From Clostridiales bacterium (GTDB taxonomy: Bacteria; Bacillota; Clostridia; Christensenellales; Pumilibacteraceae), in the NCBI GenBank assembly GCA_022508405.1, contig JAFLVI010000008.1, positions 1 through 38,998 on the forward strand: 38,998 bases of DNA, written 5' to 3'. The notes below the pieces were generated by a model. The model saw only the letters and a program-made list of their open reading frames with translations. It had not been told where the DNA came from and searched no databases. Below are positions 7,034 through 15,060 of this stretch, one piece after another. Each line of letters starts with the position of its first letter. Position 1 is the first letter of the stretch. The position numbers and the translations under genes are program-made.

Positions 7034-8440
7034 ATGTTAGATCAGGAAATTTCCAATCTTTTGGCTTACGGTCAAGCGTGTCTGTTGCTGGACGAGTTGG
7101 ACTCGGCGCAGGCGGCAAGGCGTATTTGCAGGCTGCTCAAGATCACCGACTTTATGCCCATGCAACCCGCCGAGGAAGCGGAGTTGGCGGCTAATCCCAA
7201 TAAACTTCTCGCGCCGCTTTTGCAGTACGCGGTAGAGCAGAACATAGTGGATGCGAACGGCACAAAGCAGCTTAAAGCCGAAATCATGGACGCGCTTATG
7301 CTCAAGCCCTCCGAGGTCAACGATTTGTTTGCCGATACGTATGCGGTCAACAGGCAAAAGGCGTTTGACTTTTTGTACGACTATTCGGTAAAGAGCGGTT
7401 ACGTCGATCCCGACGAGTGTGCAAAAAACGATCGCTGGGAAGCCAAGGAGCTTAAGAGCAAGATAGAAATTATCATCAACGTTATGCCGCAGGCAAAGAC
7501 GAATAAGTACCCCAAGTGCCCGCTGTGCCGCGAAAACGAAGGCTTTTTGTCCCGCGCAAACATGCGCACCGTTTCGTGCGATATAGGCGGCGAAGAGTGG
7601 GCGTACTGCCACTCCCGTCACCAGTACTTCGATAGGCACGGCGTGCTTGTCAGCCCCGAGCACGCGCCCATGAAAGGCGGACTGGATACGGTAAAAAAAC
7701 TTGCCTACGCCGCCGACTTTATCGGCGCGGACGGGTTTGTTTGCTGCGATTCGCTTTCGGAAAACGGCGGCGCGCTCAACACCGCTCACGAGCACTTCAA
7801 AACGGGCTACCGCACCACGCCCATGCTCAAACAGGGTTACAAAACGCGGTATAAATCGCAGGAGTATCCGTATATAGAAATGGGCACGGTGGACTGGTAT
7901 TCCACAGTCATCCGATTTGCCCATTCCAGCTTTGACAATGTAGCCGAGTTTGCCGACAAGCTTATCGGCGCGTGGAAGGGATATTCGGACGAGCGCATAG
8001 TAAACGACGGCACAAAAAACTTTGTTAGCTTGGTTTGCCGTAAGGTCAACGGCAAGTATTACTTTGATGTGGTTTTGCGCTCGGCGGGACTTAAGCGTCC
8101 GCGCCTTGCCGCCGACTACGAGGAAATCAAAGCCAACGCGCTTTCCATCACCGACATTTTGGGCTACTTTGTTTTGCCCAACAAGCTGTCCGAAGAACTC
8201 AAGACGGCACAGCTGTACTTGGATGGCACACTGCCTTACGACAAGGACGCCAAAATCCCGCTTGCCAAAACGGTGGAGCGGCTTATGAAGGCGCAGGGCG
8301 GCACGGTGACCAAGCTGGAAGCAAAGCTCAATATTCATGACGAAATCGATCTTGTATGCGAAAAAATCCTTGCCTCCACAGCAATCGATCCCGCAAGTGT
8401 CGAGCAGTTCCTTCAGTCGCTGGATATCCGTCAAATGTAA
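7034..8440 (+). CDS. Class II galactose-1-phosphate uridylyltransferase-like protein
   Basis: A 468-residue protein with the layout of class II GalT, which moves UMP between UDP-glucose and galactose-1-phosphate in the Leloir pathway. Family features are the FLYDYS block (113-118), NKYPKCPLCRENEGF (157-171) with Cys162 and Cys165, GEEWAYCHSRHQYFDRHGVLVSPEHAPMK (186-214), and the active-site region AHEHFKTG (251-258). The family motif is SHDHFQGG; here both His are kept (252, 254) but the next polar positions read Lys-Thr, so activity or substrate may differ. No galK or galE is nearby. GGAG at 7021-7024 gives a good ribosome site ten bases before the ATG. GalT-like is a safer call than galT. 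Confidence 0.75.
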   Translation: MLDQEISNLLAYGQACLLLDELDSAQAARRICRLLKITDFMPMQPAEEAELAANPNKLLAPLLQYAVEQNIVDANGTKQLKAEIMDALMLKPSEVNDLFADTYAVNRQKAFDFLYDYSVKSGYVDPDECAKNDRWEAKELKSKIEIIINVMPQAKTNKYPKCPLCRENEGFLSRANMRTVSCDIGGEEWAYCHSRHQYFDRHGVLVSPEHAPMKGGLDTVKKLAYAADFIGADGFVCCDSLSENGGALNTAHEHFKTGYRTTPMLKQGYKTRYKSQEYPYIEMGTVDWYSTVIRFAHSSFDNVAEFADKLIGAWKGYSDERIVNDGTKNFVSLVCRKVNGKYYFDVVLRSAGLKRPRLAADYEEIKANALSITDILGYFVLPNKLSEELKTAQLYLDGTLPYDKDAKIPLAKTVERLMKAQGGTVTKLEAKLNIHDEIDLVCEKILASTAIDPASVEQFLQSLDIRQM

Positions 8441-8464
8441 TATATATTGCAATGGTAAAAACAA

Positions 8465-8497
8465 AAACGCCGTATCTAAGTGGTACGGCGTTTAATT
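8465..8497. terminator. Bidirectional terminator between GalT-like and membrane protein genes
   Basis: AAACGCCGTA (8465-8474) pairs with TACGGCGTTT (8484-8493) around a nine-base loop. T-rich flanks lie on both strands, fitting the convergent gene ends. Confidence 0.85.
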
Positions 8498-8519
8498 TTG
8501 TGTACATACTGTTTTACGG

Positions 8520-8945
8520 TTAAGCCACGGTGGCTTTTGCCACAAAAACCATTCCGACTATCATTCCCGCGGTGGCAAGTATAAATACGCCTAGCGCAAC
8601 AAAGGCGATAGGGCGGCGGTTGCAGCGGAATTGATAAACAACGCCCATAAGTCCGCCCAATACGTACTGCGCAAAAGAGTACAGCATAACAATAATCAGC
8701 ATTGCCACAAACACCCACATCAAAAGCTGACTTATGCTTGCGTTTTCCATGTTATTCACAAGTTGTATCACGCCGAAAAGCGACAGCACCAATACGCCGC
8801 CCAAAAATATCGTAATGCACACTGAATATATGCCGAAGTACCCCGTCGTTTTTTTGCGTTCGGGATCGGCGCAAATTTCGTTATATTTGCGGCTGAGTGA
8901 CATAAGCCACGTCAAACCGCTCATTATACAGCCCATATTACTCAT
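8520..8945 (-). CDS. Small integral membrane protein, unknown function
   Basis: A 141-residue protein that I do not recognise. It has four likely membrane helices: about residues 35-62 (after a KKTTGYFGIYSVC stretch), 72-100, 102-112 as a weaker segment, and 116-138. The first 30 residues are polar, with several Met (1, 4, 8), so the precise start is uncertain; the ATG at 8945 has only a weak GAGA upstream. It begins 15 bases after the aldo/keto reductase stop in the same direction and is probably co-transcribed with it. No functional link is evident. Confidence 0.6.
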   Translation of the reverse strand: MSNMGCIMSGLTWLMSLSRKYNEICADPERKKTTGYFGIYSVCITIFLGGVLVLSLFGVIQLVNNMENASISQLLMWVFVAMLIIVMLYSFAQYVLGGLMGVVYQFRCNRRPIAFVALGVFILATAGMIVGMVFVAKATVA

Positions 8946-8960
8946 GGTTATCTCTATTTT

Positions 8961-9896
8961 TTACGGAATTTTATGGAGCGCCGATTCGTAAATTTTGTAC
9001 CATTCGTAATCGGTCATGGGAATATCGCAGCAGTCGCGGTACAGATCTAGATGTTTGTCCAATGTTGTGCCGATAATCGCCTGCATGCCGGCAGGGTGGT
9101 GAAGTACCCATGCTACGGCGATAGACTCCGGCGTGGTGTCGTACTTTTGCGCCAATCCTTCCAACATAAAGTTAAGCGCAAAGTACTTCTTTTTTGCGTG
9201 CGGTGTGACAAACGCGCCGCTGTAGAAGTATCCCGTTTCGTCAGTAAAGGCGCATTGCATTGTGCCGTATGTTTGGATTGTTATGTTGTGCCTGCGGCAA
9301 TATTCCAGTATGCCGTCCGCATTGCCGCAGTTTGCGTCCGTATTTACGTTTATGCCGCTGTCTATAATAGGACAATACACAGCGCTCATTTGCAGTTGAT
9401 TTATTTGCAGCTTTTGATTGAGCGCGCTTTGCAAATAATCGATTTGCGCCGCCGAAAAATTGCTCACGCCGAATACGCGCACCTTGCCCGACTTTTCCAA
9501 TTCGTCAAAAGCTTTTGCAACGCTTTCGGGGCGCATAAGCGTATCGGGACGGTGAAGCAGCAAAATGTCAATATAGTCGGTGTTTAGCCGCTTTAGCGAA
9601 CCGTTTACGCTTTCTATAATATGATTGTAACTCAAATCGTACCAGCCGCCGCGTATGCCGCATTTGGTCTGAAGCACCATTTTTTCGCGCAAGCCGGCGT
9701 CGGACTTTATGATATTTCCGTAAATTTGTTCGCACGCGCCGCCGCCGTAAATATCGGCGTGGTCAAAAGTGTTTATGCCCATATCGAGCGCAAGCCTAAC
9801 AAGCCGCTCGGTGTTGCCGATTGGTTTATCCGCTATCCGCATACTGCCCAAAACAAGCCGTCCGGATTTAATCCCGCCTATGGTCTTTTGCTCCAT
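8961..9896 (-). CDS. Aldo/keto reductase, YdhF-like
   Basis: An NAD(P)H-dependent carbonyl reductase with a TIM-barrel fold, 311 residues. Catalytic residues can be read: Asp and Tyr in FDHADIYGGG (about 44-53), Lys in LQTKCGIRGG (about 77), and His in LLLHRPD (about 114). VRVFGVSNFS (about 139-148) is the usual family block. The style resembles the YdhF branch. The ATG at 9896 lies exactly at the predicted transcript start of a TTGATT/TAAAAT promoter and has no Shine-Dalgarno sequence, suggesting leaderless translation. The small membrane protein gene follows directly. The substrate is unknown. Confidence 0.9.
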   Translation of the reverse strand: MEQKTIGGIKSGRLVLGSMRIADKPIGNTERLVRLALDMGINTFDHADIYGGGACEQIYGNIIKSDAGLREKMVLQTKCGIRGGWYDLSYNHIIESVNGSLKRLNTDYIDILLLHRPDTLMRPESVAKAFDELEKSGKVRVFGVSNFSAAQIDYLQSALNQKLQINQLQMSAVYCPIIDSGINVNTDANCGNADGILEYCRRHNITIQTYGTMQCAFTDETGYFYSGAFVTPHAKKKYFALNFMLEGLAQKYDTTPESIAVAWVLHHPAGMQAIIGTTLDKHLDLYRDCCDIPMTDYEWYKIYESALHKIP

Positions 9897-9902
9897 AACG
9901 GT

Positions 9903-9931
9903 ATTTTATCATAACTCTTGTCAAAAATCAA
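9903..9931 (-). promoter_or_regulatory. Promoter placing +1 at the ATG of the aldo/keto reductase
   Basis: The minus strand has TTGATT (9926-9931), a 17-base spacer and TAAAAT (9903-9908). The predicted +1 is 9896, the A of the start codon. Confidence 0.7.
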
Positions 9932-10002
9932 TAAAAATCAATAGTAAATAATAAATTGGTGCGCTAAATATTTCGGGCGGAAAAACAGATATTAAATCAT
10001 TC

Positions 10003-10031
10003 TTGACAAGCGGAGTAAGATATAATATACT
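10003..10031 (+). promoter_or_regulatory. Promoter of adhE
   Basis: TTGACA (10003-10008), a 17-base spacer and TATACT (10026-10031). The predicted start is near 10038, giving a 46-nt leader with GGAGGT just before the ATG. Confidence 0.75.
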
Positions 10032-10083
10032 ATTTTTATACGGGATTTTATGCCTACGCGAAAAAAGCAATTTCGGAGGTATT

Positions 10084-12684
10084 ATGGACGAACTTATCGT
10101 ACAAGACGAGGCGTCGCTTAAAGCGCTTATAAAGCGCGTAAGGGAAGCGCAAGTCATGTACTCCACGTACACTCAAGAGCAGGTGGACAAAATATTTTTG
10201 GCCGCCGCGACTGCCGCGGACAAAGCAAGGCTCGACCTTGCGGAAATGGCGGTAGACGAAACCGGCATGGGCATTGTGGAAGACAAAGTGATTAAAAATC
10301 ACTATGCCGCCGAATATATTTACAATGCGTACCGAGACGTAAAAACGTGCGATGTGGTCAGCCGTGACGATACGTACGGCGTGGAAGTTTTGGCGGAGCC
10401 GGTAGGCGTTGTGGCGGCGATAGTTCCCACCACCAACCCTACGTCTACCGCTATATTCAAGGCGCTGCTTGCGCTAAAGACGCGCAACGGGCTTATATTC
10501 TCGCCCCATCCGCGCGCCAAAAACTGCACGATAGCGGCCGCCAAGGTCGTACTGGAAGCGGCGGTCAAGGCGGGCGCGCCCGAAGGGCTTATCGGCTGGA
10601 TAGACGTACCAAGCGTTGCGCTGTCCGCCGCGGTAATGGGCGCGTGCGATCTTATTCTTGCAACAGGCGGACCGGGCATGGTGCGTGCGGCGTACTCTTC
10701 CGGTAAGCCGGCGGTAGGTGTTGGCCCCGGCAACACGCCCGTAATAATAGACAGTTCGGCAAACATCGAGCTTGCGGCGTCGTCCGTCCTTCACAGCAAA
10801 TCGTTTGACAACGGCATGATTTGTGCTTCCGAACAAGCGGTAATAGTATTAAAGGACGTGTACGAACAGTTCAAAAAGGAAATAGCATACCGCGGCGCGT
10901 ACTTCCTTGACGAGGACGAAATAGATAAGGTGCGCCGGACAATACTCATAAACGGGTCGGTCAACGCTAAGATAGTAGGTCAGTCCGCACAAACAATCGC
11001 AGAGCTTTGCGGATTCCAAGTGGATAAAAATGCCAGAATACTGGTGGGCGAGGTTACGTCCGTCGAACTTTCCGAGCCGTTTGCGCACGAAAAGCTTTCG
11101 CCGGTGCTGGCAATGTACAAGGCGGAGAGCTTTGACGACGCGCTAAAAAAGGCGGAGCGGCTTGTGGCGGACGGCGGTTACGGTCACACATCGGTAATCT
11201 ATGCCGACGAGCAAAAGGCTAAGGCAAAGATAGCGCGTTTCGGCGACGTTATGAAGACATGCCGTATACTTGTAAACTCTCCTGCGGCGCAAGGCGGCAT
11301 AGGGGATATTTACAACTTTAAACTGCTTCCGTCACTCACGCTCGGTTGCGGAACGTGGGGCGGCAACTCCGTGTCGGACAACGTGTCGGTAAAGCATTTG
11401 TTAAACTACAAGACAGTGGCAAAAAGGAGAGAAAATATGCTGTGGTTCCGTGCGCCGGAAAAGGTTTACTTCAAAAAAGGGTGTTTGCCCGTCGCGCTTA
11501 GCGAGCTTAAGGAAATGGGCTATAAGCGCGTGTTTATAGTAACGGACGAGTTTTTGTTTAAGAGCGGGTTTTCCAAGCTTGTAAGCGACAGGTTGCACGA
11601 ACTGGGCATGGAGTGTACCACGTTCAGCGACGTTCAGCCCGATCCCACGCTCGCTTCGGCAAAGAAGGGCGCGGAAAGCATGCGCTCCTTCGAGCCGGAC
11701 GCAATAGTCGCGCTCGGCGGCGGCTCGGCGCTTGACGCGGGCAAAATAATGTGGGTGCTGTACGAGCATCCCGAGGTCGATTTTGCGGACATGGCAATGC
11801 GCTTTATGGATATAAGAAAGCGCGTTTACAAATTCCCCAAAATGGGCGAAAAGGCGTACTTTGTCGCCGTCACGACCACGGCGGGCACAGGTTCGGAAGT
11901 TACGCCGTTTGCCGTCATTACAGACGAAACGAGCGGGCTTAAATATCCGATTGCCGACTACGAGCTTTTGCCCAAAATGGCGATTTGCGACCCCGAACTG
12001 ATGATGAGCATACCAAAGGGGCTTACCGCAAATTCCGGCTATGACGCTATGGTGCACGCATTGGAAGCGATCGCTTCCGTAATGAGCAGTGATTTTACGG
12101 ACGGCATCGCCAAAGAAGCGATAAAAAACATTTTCGAGTATTTGCCGATTGCGTACAAAAACGGCTCGGATGCTGTAGCGCGGGAAAAAATGGCTTACGC
12201 CGCTACAATGGCGGGCATGGCGTTTGCAAACGCATTTTTAGGCGTTTGCCACTCTATGGCGCACAAGCTGGGATCGTACCACCACCTTCCGCACGGCATG
12301 GCAAACGCGCTTTTGCTGCCCACCGTCATGCGGTTTAACGCGGTCGAGGCGCCCAACAAGATGGGCACATTCCCGCAGTACGACCATCCCGTGTGTTTAA
12401 GGCGGTATGCGGCCGTTGCCGAATCGGTAGGGCTCAAGGGCAAGACCGACGAAGAAAAGCTGGAAAAGCTTATCGACAAGCTGGATAAACTGCGCAAGGA
12501 CGTAGGACTTCCCGCGTCCATAAAAGAAGCGGGAGTAAAAGAAGACGCATTCCTTGCCACGCTGGACGAAATGTGCAGAGCCGCGTTTGACGATCAGTGC
12601 ACCGGAGCCAATCCGCGCTATCCCATGATCGCCGAAATCAAGCAGATGTATCTGGACGCCTATTACGGCAAGGAGGGGAAATAA
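10084..12684 (+). CDS. adhE: Bifunctional acetaldehyde-CoA / alcohol dehydrogenase
   Basis: Reduces acetyl-CoA to acetaldehyde and then ethanol, reoxidising NADH during fermentation. It is an 866-residue two-domain protein of normal length. The N-terminal aldehyde dehydrogenase domain (1 to about 440) has VVPTTNPTSTAIFKAL and the catalytic Cys247 in NGMICASEQ. The C-terminal iron-dependent alcohol dehydrogenase domain has GGGSALDAGK for NAD binding and the metal-ligand region CHSMAHKLGSYHHLPHG. AdhE proteins of this type assemble into spirosomes. The ATG at 10084 is chosen because GGAGGT lies three bases upstream; a longer frame starts inside the promoter. The APH-like gene follows within 2 bases, indicating an operon. 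Confidence 0.96.
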   Translation: MDELIVQDEASLKALIKRVREAQVMYSTYTQEQVDKIFLAAATAADKARLDLAEMAVDETGMGIVEDKVIKNHYAAEYIYNAYRDVKTCDVVSRDDTYGVEVLAEPVGVVAAIVPTTNPTSTAIFKALLALKTRNGLIFSPHPRAKNCTIAAAKVVLEAAVKAGAPEGLIGWIDVPSVALSAAVMGACDLILATGGPGMVRAAYSSGKPAVGVGPGNTPVIIDSSANIELAASSVLHSKSFDNGMICASEQAVIVLKDVYEQFKKEIAYRGAYFLDEDEIDKVRRTILINGSVNAKIVGQSAQTIAELCGFQVDKNARILVGEVTSVELSEPFAHEKLSPVLAMYKAESFDDALKKAERLVADGGYGHTSVIYADEQKAKAKIARFGDVMKTCRILVNSPAAQGGIGDIYNFKLLPSLTLGCGTWGGNSVSDNVSVKHLLNYKTVAKRRENMLWFRAPEKVYFKKGCLPVALSELKEMGYKRVFIVTDEFLFKSGFSKLVSDRLHELGMECTTFSDVQPDPTLASAKKGAESMRSFEPDAIVALGGGSALDAGKIMWVLYEHPEVDFADMAMRFMDIRKRVYKFPKMGEKAYFVAVTTTAGTGSEVTPFAVITDETSGLKYPIADYELLPKMAICDPELMMSIPKGLTANSGYDAMVHALEAIASVMSSDFTDGIAKEAIKNIFEYLPIAYKNGSDAVAREKMAYAATMAGMAFANAFLGVCHSMAHKLGSYHHLPHGMANALLLPTVMRFNAVEAPNKMGTFPQYDHPVCLRRYAAVAESVGLKGKTDEEKLEKLIDKLDKLRKDVGLPASIKEAGVKEDAFLATLDEMCRAAFDDQCTGANPRYPMIAEIKQMYLDAYYGKEGK

Positions 12685-12686
12685 CA

Positions 12687-13436
12687 ATGGCAATGACAGA
12701 AATCGCAACCCGTCCCAATAAGACGGTATACAAAGAAGGCGAGTATTGCTATAAAGTGTTTGCCGCCGACTATTGCAAGTCGGATATATTCAACGAAGTG
12801 CTCAACCAGACGCGCGTTGAGGAGACCGGTCTATTTGTGCCCAAGGTGCACGAGGTAAAGCGTCTTAGCGACGGCAGGCTTGCCATAGTAATGGATTACG
12901 TGGAAGGCAAGTCGCTTGCCAAAATGATAGAAGAATGTCCCGAAAAGAAGGAAGAGTATATCCTTAAGCTTATCGATATACAGCTATCCATGCACAGGCT
13001 GACCGCGCCCGAGCTCAATAAACAGCGCGCCAAGTTTACGCGAAAAATCGAACTGTCCGGACTTTCTGAGACCACCAGATACGAACTTCAAATGCGGTTG
13101 GACGGCATGCCCAAGCATAAAAAGCTGTGTCACGGCGACTTCAACCCGTCCAATGTGATTATCACCGACGACGGCAGTGCGTGCGTAATAGACTGGTCGC
13201 ACGCAACAATCGGAAATGCGTCCGCCGACACCGCGCGCACATATTTGCTGTTCAAGCTGGCGGGCGACGACGAGACTGCGGAGTTCTATCTTAACAACTT
13301 CTGCAAAAAGTCGGGCACAGCTCTTCGCTATGTTCAAAACTGGCTGCCCATAGTTGCCGCTTCTCAAATGGTCAAAGGCAAACCGCAGGAGCGCGAGATG
13401 CTGGCTAAGTGGACGGACGTCTGCCAGTATAGTTAG
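12687..13436 (+). CDS. Aminoglycoside phosphotransferase (APH)-fold phosphotransferase
   Basis: A 249-residue small-molecule kinase of the APH/choline-kinase fold. The catalytic loop is HGDFNPSN (149-156, base Asp151), followed by the metal-binding Asp169 in IDWSHA. IVMDYVEGKSL near 70-80 is the hinge region. The family phosphorylates many substrates, including choline, aminoglycosides, sugars and fructosamines, and nothing here fixes which. AGGAGGGG at 12671-12678 supports the start. The gene is two bases after adhE and surely co-transcribed. Resistance function should not be assumed. Confidence 0.82.
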   Translation: MAMTEIATRPNKTVYKEGEYCYKVFAADYCKSDIFNEVLNQTRVEETGLFVPKVHEVKRLSDGRLAIVMDYVEGKSLAKMIEECPEKKEEYILKLIDIQLSMHRLTAPELNKQRAKFTRKIELSGLSETTRYELQMRLDGMPKHKKLCHGDFNPSNVIITDDGSACVIDWSHATIGNASADTARTYLLFKLAGDDETAEFYLNNFCKKSGTALRYVQNWLPIVAASQMVKGKPQEREMLAKWTDVCQYS

Positions 13437-13471
13437 AAAGCATATTCATCACGAGATACGGGCTATGTGTG

Positions 13472-13515
13472 ACTCGGTGGCTCGGTCATGTGGTTACGTT
13501 AACATTGCACCGAGT
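13472..13515 (+). other. Inverted repeat in the gap after the adhE operon
   Basis: ACTCGGTG (13472-13479) pairs with CACCGAGT (13508-13515) across 28 bases that hold a second CTCGGT and a small GTTA/TAAC repeat. It lies in the 210-base gap 13437-13646. It could be an RNA structure or a processing site. I recognise no riboswitch. Confidence 0.4.
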
Positions 13516-13560
13516 GGAAAATAAAAGCAAATCAGCCTGTGGCTGTCTGACGCGCGACTG

Positions 13561-13580
13561 CGCTTTCTAAAGCGGTTTTT
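13561..13580 (+). terminator. Candidate terminator of adhE operon
   Basis: CGCTT (13561-13565), loop TCTA and AAGCG (13570-13574) are followed by GTTTTT. The stem is only five base pairs. Confidence 0.45.
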
Positions 13581-13639
13581 GGTAAAATCGTGGTCAAACG
13601 GTAGCAAAAAGAATAAACTCTATATTTTAGGTCAATAAT

Positions 13640-13675
13640 CGACGGCATGAAAACTCTTTATGCCGTCGTTATTTT
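13640..13675 (+). terminator. Terminator-like hairpin that contains the next gene's start codon
   Basis: CGACGGCAT (13640-13648) pairs perfectly with ATGCCGTCG (13660-13668) around an 11-base loop, followed by TTATTTTATTT. The ATG of the next gene (13647) is inside the left arm. It could end adhE transcripts or hide the start codon. Confidence 0.6.
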
Positions 13676-14039
13676 ATTTGCCTTGGGGCTATTGGGCGTG
13701 GCTGTGTGGTTCAGCCCGCTTGTGAGCTTTGGCACGCCTACGGCATACGCAAACAACACGCCTGTATCCACGTTGGACGGATTATGCTATCCGTCCGATT
13801 CGCTGTGCCGTGTGGATTTTGACGGCGACAAAAAAGATATGTACAGTGCGCTGGATTGCATTTTTGCCGTCACGGTAAAAGAAGTGGAGATAAGCGAGCT
13901 AACCGTGGTGTATGCGTTCAGCCCGCGCGTGTGCGCCAAAGTGCAGTATTTAAGGACGGGCGAAAAGTACAACGTCATGGCGGTGCATTCAGGCGGTAAT
14001 ATAAGCATAGGCACACCCGTGCTATCCGGATGCTATTAA
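13647..14039 (+). CDS. Small exported protein with signal peptide, possibly YwmB-like
   Basis: A 130-residue protein with a clear signal peptide (MKTLYAVVILFALGLLGVAV, cleavage likely after AYA near residue 35). The mature part is short, with LTVVYAFSPRV and a closing ISIGTPVLSGCY segment. These resemble a C-terminal block seen in YwmB-like sporulation-associated proteins of Bacillota, but the similarity is from memory and weak. The gene stands 66 bases before a SpoIIQ-like M23 gene, which fits a sporulation or envelope role. The ATG sits inside a hairpin stem and has no Shine-Dalgarno sequence, so its translation may be conditional. Five Cys remain in the mature part. Confidence 0.55.
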   Translation: MKTLYAVVILFALGLLGVAVWFSPLVSFGTPTAYANNTPVSTLDGLCYPSDSLCRVDFDGDKKDMYSALDCIFAVTVKEVEISELTVVYAFSPRVCAKVQYLRTGEKYNVMAVHSGGNISIGTPVLSGCY

Positions 14040-14105
14040 AATTTTTATCTTTTTTGTATAACAAAAAATATGTTGGCAATAATCATCGGTACGGAGGAAC
14101 AGAAC

Positions 14106-14720
14106 ATGAAAACCTATCAGTCTGGAACAAAAGAAACAAAGAAGAACTTTTTTAAGCGGCACAAATACGCCATTGCGCTTATTGTGTCGGTACTGGTTGT
14201 AGCCGCGGTAATAATCTTGTCGGTAGTATTCACTCTACCGCAAAAGGACGCGTCCAAAAGCGGCATAGTTGTAGAGCCGCCCAACTCAAACGTGACTTCC
14301 GATCCCGTTATCACCATGCCCATGAAGGGCGCTACCGTCGGCATGGAATACGCCGACAACAAGCTTGTCAAGTGGGAAACGCTCGATTTGTGGCAGTGGC
14401 ATCCCGCGGTTGACTTTGTGGGCAGCGGCAGTGTGTTTGCCATAATGGACGGCAAGGTGCTGGACGTGGAAAAGACCACAATAGACGGCAACGTCGTTAC
14501 AATCGAGCACGACGGCGGATACGTGTCCATATATAAATCGCTCGGCAACGACATAGCAGTCAATAAGGGCGACACCGTCAAGTCGGGCGACAGAATAGGT
14601 AGCGCTTCAAGCAGCATGATGTCCGAGCTCAACACCGGCGCGCACATGCACTTTGAGCTCAAAAAGAACGGCAAGTATATAAACCCCAACACACTCCTTC
14701 CTTTAGACTCCGATAAATAA
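14106..14720 (+). CDS. Membrane-anchored M23 (LytM-type) peptidase, SpoIIQ-like
   Basis: A 204-residue protein with a basic cytoplasmic N-terminus, one membrane helix (about 19-42) and an extracytoplasmic LytM domain. Zinc-site motifs are kept: WHPAVDF gives the first His and the Asp, and AHMHFEL gives the HxH, so it may cut peptidoglycan cross-bridges. The size, single N-terminal helix and LytM domain match SpoIIQ, the forespore protein that pairs with SpoIIIAH during engulfment. In Bacillus subtilis SpoIIQ the site is degenerate, whereas clostridial forms keep it. GGAGGA at 14093-14098 fixes the start. SpoIIQ-like is an inference; other M23 endopeptidases share this layout. Confidence 0.78.
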   Translation: MKTYQSGTKETKKNFFKRHKYAIALIVSVLVVAAVIILSVVFTLPQKDASKSGIVVEPPNSNVTSDPVITMPMKGATVGMEYADNKLVKWETLDLWQWHPAVDFVGSGSVFAIMDGKVLDVEKTTIDGNVVTIEHDGGYVSIYKSLGNDIAVNKGDTVKSGDRIGSASSSMMSELNTGAHMHFELKKNGKYINPNTLLPLDSDK

Positions 14721-14776
14721 TTTAACTCATTTTATAGCAATACCGGTATAGTTATCTCTTAAAAAGTTTTTCCGTC

Positions 14777-14812
14777 AAAAGCTCTCGAACTTACAGTGTC
14801 GAGAGCTTTTGT
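14777..14812 (+). terminator. Terminator after M23 gene
   Basis: AAAAGCTCTCGA (14777-14788) pairs with TCGAGAGCTTTT (14799-14810). It is a strong 12-bp stem with a 10-base loop. Confidence 0.85.
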
Positions 14813-14867
14813 GTTAAGCTTATTTTTTCAGCAAAAAATCGAGCGAATATATATGTGTTGTAAACAC

Positions 14868-14896
14868 TTGATATTCATTGGCGAATGTGGTATAAT
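14868..14896 (+). promoter_or_regulatory. Promoter of the MDR dehydrogenase transcript
   Basis: TTGATA (14868-14873), a 17-base spacer and TATAAT (14891-14896). The predicted start is near 14903, giving a 75-nt leader. Confidence 0.8.
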
Positions 14897-14937
14897 GAAT
14901 ACATAACCGCGGCGGTAATTTTAATACGGGGGACCGT

Positions 14938-15060
14938 ATGGAATTGCAAATCAAACTGCGGCGGCACGGTATTTATTATGAAGGCGTACAGAATTCACGG
15001 TCCGCATACAATCAAACTCGACGAGATGGACGCATTGCACGTAGGGGAAAACTGCATTAA
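14938..15060 (+). CDS. Possible 40-codon Arg-rich upstream ORF overlapping the MDR gene
   Basis: The ATG at 14938 is preceded four bases earlier by GGGGGA, the best ribosome site in this leader. The frame runs 40 codons to TAA at 15060, overlapping the first 83 bases of the MDR gene in another frame. Eight of the 40 codons are Arg. I recognise no homologue. It could be a regulatory leader peptide or a chance frame. Confidence 0.3.
   Translation: MELQIKLRRHGIYYEGVQNSRSAYNQTRRDGRIARRGKLH

Noticed and set aside
7037..8464. Long minus-strand open frame of 475 codons opposite the GalT-like gene
   Set aside because: It mirrors a real gene with G+C-rich third codon positions, has no family motifs, and starts inside the terminator.
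12687..13436. Aminoglycoside resistance gene
   Set aside because: The APH fold is shared by many metabolic kinases, and it is in an operon with adhE rather than a resistance context.
14885..14977. Longer N-terminus for the MDR dehydrogenase starting at 14885
   Set aside because: It would begin before the -10 box of its own promoter, and the extra residues do not match the family.
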